DNA of 9,260 nucleotides from positions 1 through 9,260 of the forward strand of contig CAZLYX010000061.1 of NCBI GenBank assembly GCA_964563885.1, given 5' to 3'. Shown piece after piece: positions 1-5,787 of this stretch (positions within the stretch are counted from its first letter, which is position 1; the number at the start of each line of letters is the position of its first letter). The DNA is from CAZLYX01 sp964563885. GTDB lineage: Bacteria; Pseudomonadota; Gammaproteobacteria; Burkholderiales; Neisseriaceae. The notes under the pieces were generated by a model. The model was not told where the DNA came from. It searched no databases and worked only from the letters and a program-made list of their open reading frames with translations. A program made the position numbers and the translations under genes.

Positions 1-74
1 ATGGCAGCAACCGTTTAACCACAGAATTTGCATTTACTGTGTTTGCTTCACTTTGTGTGATGTTAATTGATTAA
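1..74 (+). CDS. 3' end of an unidentified gene, probably ending in a membrane helix (partial)
   Basis: The frame beginning at base 3 is open from the window edge to a TAA at 72-74 and encodes 23 residues, GSNRLTTEFAFTVFASLCVM then LID. The run from about FAFTVF to VMLI is hydrophobic and would suit a C-terminal transmembrane helix, which suggests the tail of a membrane protein. The stop lies only 9 bases before the strong terminator at 84-118, the expected spacing for the end of a transcription unit. The other two plus frames hit stops at 16-18 and 68-70, so they are less likely, though the second is also open for 22 codons. I do not recognise the family from so short a piece. Confidence is moderate that this is coding and very low for any function. 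Confidence 0.45.
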   Translation, partial: GSNRLTTEFAFTVFASLCVMLID

Positions 75-83
75 GTATTATAA

Positions 84-118
84 AAAAGGCTACCTGAAAA
101 GCTTTCAGGTAGCCTTTT
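84..118. terminator. Bidirectional terminator formed by two inverted uptake sequences
   Basis: Two exact copies of AGGCTACCTGAA face each other, at 87-98 on plus and 104-115 on minus. They form a perfect 16-bp stem (84-99 with 103-118) around a 3-base loop, AGC. Read on plus, the stem ends in TTTT and follows the partial gene ending at 74. Read on minus, it ends in TTTTTT and lies 23 bases beyond the stop of the small membrane protein ending at 141. It therefore suits both converging units. Inverted uptake sequences acting as intrinsic terminators are well known in Neisseria. Confidence 0.9.
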
Positions 119-140
119 ATTCATACTTATTACCCACTTG

Positions 141-347
141 TTATTTTAATTCTTTATTGATGCGATGTATTAAAATCCATAATACAATCCCAACAAAACT
201 TAAAACTTGGCCGGTAACACTAGGAATAAATGAAAATAATTGTGCAACGTTCCAGCCTATGCCTAATGTCAAACCAACGTCTCCAAAATGCAATAACCTT
301 GTGTTTGATTTCGACTCGTTTTTTAATGATTGAGAAACATCAATCAT
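141..347 (-). CDS. Small two-helix membrane protein, function unknown
   Basis: This encodes 68 residues. The N-terminal third is polar (K9, E11, K13, R17). Two hydrophobic stretches follow, at about 23-42 (GDVGLTLGIGWNVAQLFSFI) and 44-61 (around SVTGQVLSFVGIVLWILI). It ends in a basic tail, HRINKELK. This suggests a helical hairpin in the inner membrane. The ATG at 347 is preceded by an AGAAG Shine-Dalgarno-like sequence about 9 bases upstream on the minus strand. The gene follows another small membrane protein on the same strand after about 100 bases and is closed by the terminator at 84-118, so it may be the last gene of a paiB-led unit. Surrounding DNA is unusually AT-rich. I recognise no family. 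The plus-strand frame over the same bases runs straight through the terminator and is not convincing. The call rests on hydrophobicity, the ribosome site and position. Confidence 0.55.
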   Translation of the reverse strand: MIDVSQSLKNESKSNTRLLHFGDVGLTLGIGWNVAQLFSFIPSVTGQVLSFVGIVLWILIHRINKELK

Positions 348-447
348 GATAAAAATCTTCTATGAAATTAAAAGGCATTAAATACATATACCAAACACTT
401 TTTGGTTTTCTCGTTCTGTTTTCGGAGCGTATCATTTCTAGAGTGGT

Positions 448-606
448 TTACAAGGTTCGGCAATAAAATGCGATCGCTATAAAAAAGGCAATAATCAACA
501 ATACACTTGTTATGGTGCCCAAAGCGCGCAATTCACTTAGTCCTCCCAAAATGTGTTCTCTTTGAAAATAGGGATTTGCTGCTATTAAGACTAGCAAAGC
601 AGTCAT
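448..606 (-). CDS. Very small hydrophobic membrane protein, function unknown (possibly a gene remnant)
   Basis: An ATG at 606-604 opens a 52-residue frame ending in TAA at 450-448. Two hydrophobic segments are visible, at residues 2-13 (TALLVLIAANPY) and about 30-48 (GTITSVLLIIAFFIAIAFY). A polar link containing QREH and SELRA joins them, and the protein ends in CRTL. An AGG about 9 bases before the ATG could serve as a weak ribosome site. The same frame stays open for 21 more codons upstream, back to a TGA at 672-670, and reads like a basic pre-helix segment (FSKTISRQIL). It has no good start there apart from a TTG immediately before the ATG. The gene could therefore start at the ATG, or be the 3' remnant of a longer membrane protein. 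It lies 77 bases downstream of the PaiB-like gene on the same strand. No family is recognised. Confidence 0.45.
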   Translation of the reverse strand: MTALLVLIAANPYFQREHILGGLSELRALGTITSVLLIIAFFIAIAFYCRTL

Positions 607-683
607 CAATATTTGCCTAGAAATTGTTTTTGAAAATTGAGGGCTAATATAAATATTAAGTGTATATCTTCACAAAAAGCTGG

Positions 684-1322
684 TTATATTGGTGGCATTT
701 GAAGTTTTACTAATTCTGCTATTTTCTGATATTGATTTTCTTGTTGAGCCGATAAAGCAGCAATCACACCTAATTTATTGTTTTCTGGTTGATTTTGACT
801 TAGTTTCCATTGCCCTGTTATCGAGATGATTTCAATTTCTATGCCTACGATTGCTGGAAACATCTTCTGTATGTAGCCTTCGGGCGCATCGGATGTTGAC
901 CATGGCAACGCTTGGTGCATTTCATGTTGGGCAGTTAAGCTGTCTAACATGGTTTGCAGCCAGACTTCATCGCGCACGTAGCTCATCACTCCTTTGACAT
1001 GCACCACGACATAATTCCATGTGGGGACTGCGCGCCCAGTTTCTTGTTTGGTGGGATAATGGTTTGGCGAAATATAACAGTTTGGACCATTGAATATCAC
1101 CAGCACTTCAGATTGGTTGCTTACTTGTTCCCACAAAGGATTGGCTTTGGCGATATGGGTTTGAAGAACTTTTTTACCGAGTTTTTCGCCAAGTATTATA
1201 GGCAAGTGGTTGGCATCTAAACCCAATTCAGAATGAGTAACCAAAGTTGCAAAAGGATAATCAAGCATTAAGCGCTCTAGCTGAGCAATGTCATTTTGTT
1301 GAAACTTATTGGGAATATGCAT
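684..1322 (-). CDS. paiB: PaiB-family FMN-binding protein (putative transcriptional regulator)
   Basis: The 212-residue product matches the PaiB / FMN-binding split-barrel family (Pfam FMN_bind_2) in length and motif order. Visible motifs are the opening MHIPNKF, PFATLVT at 23-29, N38-H-L-P41, H56-x-A-K-A-N-P62, F77-N-G-P80, Y83-I-S-P86, V99-P-T-W-N-Y104 and K173-L-S-Q-N177. Bacillus subtilis PaiB is known from work on negative control of protease production and sporulation. Many homologues are simply flavin-binding cytoplasmic proteins of unknown role, so regulation here is inferred from family naming only, and no DNA-binding domain is visible. The ATG at 1322 has a good ribosome site on minus (AAGGAG, 5 bases upstream). 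It sits after the prlC terminator, so it probably has its own promoter in 1323-1413, although I could not pick convincing boxes there. Two small membrane genes follow downstream. The gene is intact. Confidence 0.88.
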   Translation of the reverse strand: MHIPNKFQQNDIAQLERLMLDYPFATLVTHSELGLDANHLPIILGEKLGKKVLQTHIAKANPLWEQVSNQSEVLVIFNGPNCYISPNHYPTKQETGRAVPTWNYVVVHVKGVMSYVRDEVWLQTMLDSLTAQHEMHQALPWSTSDAPEGYIQKMFPAIVGIEIEIISITGQWKLSQNQPENNKLGVIAALSAQQENQYQKIAELVKLQMPPI

Positions 1323-1413
1323 AACATCTCCTTAAATATTAATGCCTATATTATTGCGTGGTTTTGCTGCGCTTACGTACCAAAAGCATGTTTTCATTAA
1401 CTTTGTACAGACA

Positions 1414-1449
1414 AATAGGCTACCTGAAAAGTCTTTCAGGTAGCCTATT
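1414..1449 (-). terminator. Terminator of prlC, inverted uptake-sequence pair
   Basis: AGGCTACCTGAA at 1417-1428 faces its inverted copy at 1435-1446. With flanking bases this makes a perfect 16-bp stem (1414-1429 with 1434-1449) and a 4-base loop. It lies 30 bases past the prlC stop and about 90 bases before the PaiB start, so it separates the two units. The T-tract after the stem on minus is weak (ATTTGTCT), so termination may be incomplete. Confidence 0.8.
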
Positions 1450-1479
1450 CTCATTACGCTGCAATACGGGGCTAAATCA

Positions 1480-3525
1480 TTATGCTGCGTCTACATCAAA
1501 ACCACTGTGGCGCAATAAAGCATCAATGTTGGGCTCACGGCCGCGGAATGCTTTGAAAGATTCCATTGCGCTGCGCGAGCCGCCTACCGCCAACACTTCC
1601 ATCCAGAAGCGTTTGCCAGTGGCTTTCACATCGCCGCTTTCTTCAAATGCAGCGTAAGCATCGGCCGACAATACTTCTGCCCACGAATAGCTGTAATAGC
1701 CTGCCGAGTAGCCGCCAGCAAAGATATGGCCAAAGCTGTTGGCAAAGCGGTTGTATGCGGGCGGGCGCACCACTGCCACTTCTTGGCGCACTTCATCAAG
1801 CACTTGCGACCATTGGCCTAGCTTGCTGGCATCGCTTTGGCTGTAGATGCTCATGTCGAATAAAGCAAACTCCATTTGGCGGATGATAAACATGCCGCGT
1901 TGGAAATTTTTGGCGGCAATCATTTTATCGAACAATTCACGCGGCAGCGGTTGGCGGGTTTCTTCATGAGCCGACATATCTGCCAAAACATTGTATTCCC
2001 ACACGAAGTTTTCCATAAACTGGCTTGGCAATTCTACTGCATCCCATTCCACGCCATTGATGCCGCTAACACCCAACACATCAACTTGAGTCAGCAGATG
2101 GTGCAGGCCGTGACCAGCTTCGTGGAATAAAGTAATGATTTCATCATGCGATAAATACACTTCTTTGTTGTCTACGGGCGGGGTGAAGTTGCACACTAAA
2201 TAAGCAATCGGTGTTTGGGTTTGTCCCATTCTATTGCCATCTACAAAACGGCGGCGACCACGATAATCATTCATCCAAGCACCACCGCGCTTGCCTTCAC
2301 GGGCGTATAAATCCATATACACGCCACCGATGATGCCACCGCCTTTTTCTAATTCAAAATAACGCACATCTGGATGCCAAGTTGGCACGTTTTTTTCCAT
2401 CAGGTTGATGCCGTACAAACGATTGATTTGGGTAAATAGACCTGTTAATACACGGCTTACTGGAAAGTATTTCTTTACTTCGGTTTCGCTGAAAGCATAT
2501 TTAGCTTGGCGAAGCTTTTCGCTGGCGTAGCTTAAGTCCCAAGATTGTGGGTCGGCAATGCCCAAGTTATCGCGTGCAAAAGCTTGCACTTCGGCCAAGT
2601 CTTTTTCTGCAAATGGTTTGGCGCGGCGAGCTAGGTCGCGTAAAAAAGTGAGCACTTGCTCGGGTGAATCGGCCATTTTGGTGACCAATGATAATTCGGC
2701 AGCGTTTTGATAGCCCAGTAATTGTGCTTCTGCTAAGGCAATTTCTAAACGACGGGTAATGTTGGCAGTATTGTCGAATTTGGCATCACTAAATTCGCTG
2801 GCACGGGTTGAATAAGCATGATAAAGCTGCTCGCGTAATTCACGTTGGTTGGCATATTGCATGATGGCGAGGTAGTGCGGTATTTGCAGGCTTACTTTAT
2901 AACCGGTTTTGCCAGCAGATTTAGCGGCATCAGCAAACATCGCCAATGCTTCGTCGGTTACGCCAGCAAGAGGCTCTGCATTATCAAAATACAAGGCGAA
3001 AGCATCGGTGTCATCCAGTACGTTTTGGCTGAATTGTGCGCCCAGTTGAGCACCTTCAATTTGTAATTGGGCAAATTCCGCTTGTTGTTCGGGCACTAGT
3101 TCTGCACCACTCAAAACGAAATCGCGTAAATCTTGGTCGAGCTTAGTTTGCTGTGCGGCTGAGAGTTTAGCAAACTCTGGCGCAGCTTTAATGGCTTTGA
3201 AACGCTCGTATAATTCAATATCTTGGCCAATTTCAGTAAAAAACACGGTAACTTCGGGCACTAATTCATTGTAGACCGTGCGTAATTCTGGCGTATCAAC
3301 CACTGAGTTTAAGTGAGCAATCACACCCCAGATGCGGCCAACACGTTCGGTAATATCGGTTAAACACTCAATGGTGTTGTTCCAAGTAGGCTCATCAGTG
3401 GTTTTAATGTCGGCGATGGCGGCACGCGCTTCGGTAATGGCCGATTCCATGGCTGGGCGAATGTCGGCGGTTTGGATGCGATCGTATTTTGGTTCGTCTT
3501 GCAGGTTTAATAAAATGTTGGTCAT
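1480..3525 (-). CDS. prlC: Oligopeptidase A (M3 family zinc metallopeptidase)
   Basis: This cytoplasmic metallopeptidase degrades short peptides, including cleaved signal peptides. From the ATG at 3525 it has 681 residues, close to E. coli oligopeptidase A (680). The zinc motif H468-E-A-G-H472 is present in FHEAGHGLHHLL. The third ligand is probably E498 in VELPSQF, and the substrate-binding region G-H-I-F-A-G-G-Y-S-A-G-Y-Y-S-Y follows near 598-612. The front half is the helical M3 N-terminal region. The frame can be extended to a TTG at 3552, adding MHIINRESD. I reject that because the ATG product starts MTNILLNL like its relatives and matches the family length. The ribosome site there is weak (GAGA about 8 bases before). 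The sequence recalls meningococcal PrlC over long stretches and looks complete. It is flanked by uptake-sequence terminators on both sides, so it is probably transcribed alone. Composition is richer in GC than the region beyond the PaiB gene. Confidence 0.96.
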   Translation of the reverse strand: MTNILLNLQDEPKYDRIQTADIRPAMESAITEARAAIADIKTTDEPTWNNTIECLTDITERVGRIWGVIAHLNSVVDTPELRTVYNELVPEVTVFFTEIGQDIELYERFKAIKAAPEFAKLSAAQQTKLDQDLRDFVLSGAELVPEQQAEFAQLQIEGAQLGAQFSQNVLDDTDAFALYFDNAEPLAGVTDEALAMFADAAKSAGKTGYKVSLQIPHYLAIMQYANQRELREQLYHAYSTRASEFSDAKFDNTANITRRLEIALAEAQLLGYQNAAELSLVTKMADSPEQVLTFLRDLARRAKPFAEKDLAEVQAFARDNLGIADPQSWDLSYASEKLRQAKYAFSETEVKKYFPVSRVLTGLFTQINRLYGINLMEKNVPTWHPDVRYFELEKGGGIIGGVYMDLYAREGKRGGAWMNDYRGRRRFVDGNRMGQTQTPIAYLVCNFTPPVDNKEVYLSHDEIITLFHEAGHGLHHLLTQVDVLGVSGINGVEWDAVELPSQFMENFVWEYNVLADMSAHEETRQPLPRELFDKMIAAKNFQRGMFIIRQMEFALFDMSIYSQSDASKLGQWSQVLDEVRQEVAVVRPPAYNRFANSFGHIFAGGYSAGYYSYSWAEVLSADAYAAFEESGDVKATGKRFWMEVLAVGGSRSAMESFKAFRGREPNIDALLRHSGFDVDAA

Positions 3526-3579
3526 GTCGGATTCTCTATTAATAATGTGCAATATGTGTGCGTAATAATTGGCTAACGC

Positions 3580-3606
3580 ATATTAAGTGGGGATGGCTTG
3601 TGTAAA
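3580..3606 (-). promoter_or_regulatory. Candidate prlC promoter
   Basis: On the minus strand TTTACA (3606-3601, five of six to the -35 consensus) is followed after 15 bases by TAATAT (3585-3580, four of six to -10). The spacer is shorter than the usual 16-18, which lowers confidence. The -35 box begins 4 bases past the terminator of the upstream binding-protein gene and overlaps its T-rich tail. Prediction by eye only. Confidence 0.28.
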
Positions 3607-3610
3607 ATAA

Positions 3611-3640
3611 AGGCTACCTGAAAGATTTTTCAGGTAGCCT
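3611..3640 (-). terminator. Terminator of the thiamine-binding protein gene, inverted uptake-sequence pair
   Basis: AGGCTACCTGAA at 3611-3622 and its inverted copy at 3629-3640 form a 13-bp stem (3611-3623 with 3628-3640) with a GATT loop on the plus-strand sequence. On minus the stem is followed by TTTATTTTAC, a good T-rich tail. It lies 39 bases beyond the stop of the gene at 3680-4684 and directly before the candidate prlC promoter. Confidence 0.87.
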
Positions 3641-3679
3641 ACCTTAATATGCCTGTGTATTCATGAATGATTATTAAGC

Positions 3680-4684
3680 TTATTTGAGGGTAATGCGCGT
3701 CCAGCGGCCAACCCAAGCACGTTGCTCAGTGGCGATATGTTGTGCCGATGGACTAAAATATTGTGAAGGCGCTTGGGCAAATTCAAATATTTTGGGCAGT
3801 GGCGTATTATTAACAGCGGGATAACCCCACATTTCTGTTGGTACTGATTGTTGAACTGTCGGGCTTTGTAGATATTGTACTAATTTAGCGGCCAAAGCAG
3901 GCTGTTTACTATTGCGCAACACCGCAGCGCCTTCAATTTGGCGAAATACCCCGCCTTTTAAAAATAAGTTACCCGTGGGCGGCGTACTGTATTTACCTTT
4001 GCCAAACTGAACTTCTGCGGCGGGGCTGGTAGCATAACTCACCACCAAAGGACGAGCGCCACCATTTTGCGTAAATTCGGTATAATAAGCATCGCTCCAA
4101 CTGCGAGTGACTTTTACGCCATTGGCGCGCATTTTGGCCCACCAATTAAACGTTTGTTGCTCGCCTAGCTCGCCAATATTGGCCATTAAAAAAGCCAAGC
4201 CAGGCGTTGATGTGTTGGGATTGGGCATGGCAAAAAGGTTTTTATAAGCAGGTGTCGCTAAATCGGCTAGCGTTTTGGGGAGTGGCAAACCTTGCTTTTT
4301 GAACCAAGCTTTGTCGTAGTTAATCACCACGTAGCCATAGTTAACGGGCAACGCACCCGGCAGCGTTACTGAGCTGGCTGCCGAAGCTGGTTGGCGTGCT
4401 AATAAAATACCCGCTTTGCTCGCTTTGCTGATATTAATGTTGTCTAAACCATATACTGCATCGGCAATGGGCTTGGCACGGCTTAAAATAAGTTTATTCA
4501 GCATTTCATTGCCGCTGCCCACTTTGATTATCGACACTTTTGCTTTATTGTCTTTTTCAAATTGAGCAAACACATCTTTGGGCATACTAAACGATTTATG
4601 CACGGCTAAACGAACTTCGGTTTGAGCGTATGTGCTTGCGCTGGCGAGCACTACAGCCAAAGCTAAAATACGGGCTTTATTCAT
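3680..4684 (-). CDS. thiB: Periplasmic thiamine-type substrate-binding protein of an ABC importer
   Basis: This 334-residue protein looks like the binding component that delivers thiamine or its phosphates to a ThiPQ-type importer. It has a signal peptide: K3 and R5, a hydrophobic core around ILALAVVLASAS, and a likely signal peptidase I site after STYA20. There is no lipobox, so it should be soluble in the periplasm. ThiB/TbpA-family motifs appear in order: A74-D-A-V-Y-G-L-D-N82, N115-Y-G-Y118, N155-P-N-T-S-T-P-G-L163, S195-W-S-D-A-Y200 and V215-S-Y-A-T-S-P221. These correspond to GLDN, DYGY, TSTPGLG, GWSEAY and SYTTSP of E. coli TbpA as I recall it. The ATG at 4684 has an AAGGA ribosome site about 9 bases upstream. 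No permease or ATPase gene is adjacent, and no TPP riboswitch is visible in the short leader. Related iron(III) or putrescine binders share the fold, so the ligand is less certain than the family. Confidence 0.85.
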   Translation of the reverse strand: MNKARILALAVVLASASTYAQTEVRLAVHKSFSMPKDVFAQFEKDNKAKVSIIKVGSGNEMLNKLILSRAKPIADAVYGLDNINISKASKAGILLARQPASAASSVTLPGALPVNYGYVVINYDKAWFKKQGLPLPKTLADLATPAYKNLFAMPNPNTSTPGLAFLMANIGELGEQQTFNWWAKMRANGVKVTRSWSDAYYTEFTQNGGARPLVVSYATSPAAEVQFGKGKYSTPPTGNLFLKGGVFRQIEGAAVLRNSKQPALAAKLVQYLQSPTVQQSVPTEMWGYPAVNNTPLPKIFEFAQAPSQYFSPSAQHIATEQRAWVGRWTRITLK

Positions 4685-4715
4685 GCAGCAAGTTCCTTAT
4701 GGATTAGTGTGTGTC

Positions 4716-4721
4716 ATCATA
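4716..4721 (-). promoter_or_regulatory. Candidate -10 box for the thiB-like gene
   Basis: TATGAT on the minus strand matches the -10 consensus at five of six positions and lies about 30 bases before the start codon. No good -35 box is found 16-18 bases upstream; the sequence there is T-rich (TTTCTT). The 89-base gap between divergent genes must hold promoters for both directions, and I could not identify one for the plus-strand hydrolase. Confidence 0.25.
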
Positions 4722-4747
4722 CTGACGATATTAATGAAAAGAAAGTA

Positions 4748-4764
4748 TTTCAGGCTACCTGAAA
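4748..4764 (+). repeat. Single uptake sequence folded in a hairpin, just upstream of the HAD hydrolase
   Basis: An exact AGGCTACCTGAA lies at 4752-4763. The bases before it (TTTC) complete a 7-bp inverted repeat, TTTCAGG (4748-4754) with CCTGAAA (4758-4764), around a CTA loop. There is no second inverted copy nearby, unlike the three terminators on the minus strand. The hairpin ends 9 bases before the ATG at 4774, where a ribosome site would be expected, and it has no T-tract. It is an uptake sequence for certain; any effect on translation is inference. Confidence 0.9.
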
Positions 4765-4773
4765 CAATGAACC

Positions 4774-5433
4774 ATGACTCAATCCGATATTTGGCTTTTT
4801 GATTTAGACAACACCTTACACAATGCTGATGCGGGGGTTTTTTATACCATCAACCGCGCTATGACTGCTTATTTAGGCGAAGCACTTAATTTAGATGAAG
4901 CAGCAGCCTCAGATTTGCGCCAAGACTATTGGCACCGCTATGGCGCCACACTTGCTGGTTTGCAAAAACATCATCCGGAAATCAGTGTGCTTGAGTTTTT
5001 ACAACGCAGCCATCCTTTAGATAAAATTTTAAGCCAACTTTCGCCCATGGAAGGTTGCGTGGAAACGTTAACCGCTATAAAAGGCACAAAAGTAGTATTC
5101 TCTAACGGACCATCGTTTTACGTGCAGGCTTTAATCTATAAAATGGGATTAGAAGCACACTTTAGCAGCCTATTGGGCACCGATGATTTTGGACTTTTAT
5201 ACAAACCCGCAGATCAAGCCTACCTAACCGTTTGTCATAAACTCTCAGCCGCGCCTGAACGCTGTATTATGATTGATGACAGTGCTGATAATTTATATGC
5301 AGCCAAAGCTTTAGGCATGCGCACAGTGTGGTTTGGGCAACACACGCATCCGCTACCATTTGTTGACTTTGCCGCCGCCGATATGCAAGAGTTACGGCGC
5401 TGGGCGATGGCCCATACAAGCTGTTTAGCATAA
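4774..5433 (+). CDS. HAD-superfamily hydrolase, pyrimidine 5'-nucleotidase-like
   Basis: This 219-residue protein has all four haloacid dehalogenase motifs: motif I F9-D10-L-D12-N-T-L with the nucleophile and acid/base aspartates, motif II S110 in VVFSNGP, motif III K144 in LLYKP, and motif IV I167-D168-D169-S in IMIDDSADN. The helical cap lies between motifs I and II, as in subfamily IA. The DLDNTLHNA opening and the IMIDDSADNL segment resemble the pyrimidine 5'-nucleotidase group (YjjG/Sdt1-like), which hydrolyses UMP, CMP and related or modified nucleoside monophosphates. Phosphoglycolate phosphatase-like activity is possible, and substrate cannot be read from sequence. There is no clear Shine-Dalgarno before the ATG at 4774; an ATG at 4767 is in another frame. 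It is divergent from the binding-protein gene and precedes the lipoprotein by about 100 bases. No clear terminator follows. Confidence 0.88.
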   Translation: MTQSDIWLFDLDNTLHNADAGVFYTINRAMTAYLGEALNLDEAAASDLRQDYWHRYGATLAGLQKHHPEISVLEFLQRSHPLDKILSQLSPMEGCVETLTAIKGTKVVFSNGPSFYVQALIYKMGLEAHFSSLLGTDDFGLLYKPADQAYLTVCHKLSAAPERCIMIDDSADNLYAAKALGMRTVWFGQHTHPLPFVDFAAADMQELRRWAMAHTSCLA

Positions 5434-5466
5434 TTACAACATTTAAATATACCGATTATCTGGAAT

Positions 5467-5496
5467 TTGTGCATTTTGGTCTGATTCACTTAAAAT
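5467..5496 (+). promoter_or_regulatory. Candidate promoter of the small lipoprotein gene
   Basis: TTGTGC (5467-5472, three of six, including the key TTG) is followed after 18 bases by TAAAAT (5491-5496, five of six to TATAAT). This places a start site about 25 bases before the ribosome site of the lipoprotein. The gap between the hydrolase and lipoprotein genes is AT-rich and has no hairpin, so read-through from the hydrolase is also possible. Prediction by eye. Confidence 0.28.
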
Positions 5497-5519
5497 AAAC
5501 TGTAAGTTGTAACAATAAT

Positions 5520-5526
5520 GGAAGGG
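5520..5526 (+). promoter_or_regulatory. Ribosome binding site that fixes the lipoprotein start
   Basis: GGAAGGG lies 6 bases before the ATG at 5533 and overlaps the earlier in-frame ATG at 5518. A start at 5518 would have no upstream ribosome site, so translation should begin at 5533. Confidence 0.7.
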
Positions 5527-5532
5527 ATTATT

Positions 5533-5787
5533 ATGCCGCATCGTTCAATTGCTTGTTTAGTAGCTGTTTTACTCTTAGGTGCATGTTCTTGGGAAACATA
5601 CCAAGACGACCAAGGGAAAACATCTTTACGTCCGAAATATGAATCTGGCACACGAGTATCTTATGAGGATGGTTCGTATTCTCGCAATATGCGCTATAAC
5701 GAATATCGCCCTGAACCGCATGTATTAAAGCCTGAAAGCGGCAAAGCACACAATGTAGATGGTGCCAACTGGCAAAGCCCTAAATAA
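5533..5787 (+). CDS. Small secreted lipoprotein, function unknown
   Basis: The start is taken at 5533 because the GGAAGGG ribosome site overlaps the upstream ATG at 5518. The resulting 84-residue precursor has a short basic N-terminus (H3 R4), a hydrophobic core around LVAVLLLG, and a lipobox L14-L-G-A-C18. Signal peptidase II should cut before C18, leaving a 67-residue lipidated protein. Serine follows the cysteine, so no inner-membrane retention signal (aspartate) is seen and outer-membrane sorting is likely. The mature part is very polar with six tyrosines (for example YEDGSYSRNMRYNEYRPEP) and no predicted fold that I recognise. It sits upstream of glmU in the same direction with a 117-base gap and could be part of that transcription unit. 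A small conserved neisserial lipoprotein is the best description; I assign no function. Confidence 0.82.
   Translation: MPHRSIACLVAVLLLGACSWETYQDDQGKTSLRPKYESGTRVSYEDGSYSRNMRYNEYRPEPHVLKPESGKAHNVDGANWQSPK

Noticed and set aside
67..333. Plus-strand 88-residue reading frame
   Set aside because: It starts before and reads straight through the strong terminator at 84-118, and opposes a better-supported minus-strand membrane protein. Its product looks random.
3526..3552. Upstream TTG start for prlC adding nine residues
   Set aside because: The ATG at 3525 gives the family length and the typical N-terminus; the extension (MHIINRESD) has no family support.
84..3640. Inverted repeats as ends of insertion sequences or miniature mobile elements
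   Set aside because: The repeats are tight hairpins of uptake sequences with 3-4 base loops after gene ends. No transposase and no target duplications are visible.
4685..4773. TPP riboswitch before the thiB-like gene
   Set aside because: The leader is under 90 bases and lacks the conserved CTGAGA and ACCTGA-type thi-box elements on the minus strand. The ACCTGA seen on plus belongs to the uptake sequence.
5235..5489. Minus-strand 84-residue frame over the hydrolase C-terminus
   Set aside because: It is antisense to well-conserved HAD motif IV coding sequence and its product has no recognisable features, so it is a shadow.
5518..5532. ATG at 5518 as the start of the lipoprotein
   Set aside because: The strong ribosome site GGAAGGG overlaps this ATG and is correctly spaced for the ATG at 5533.
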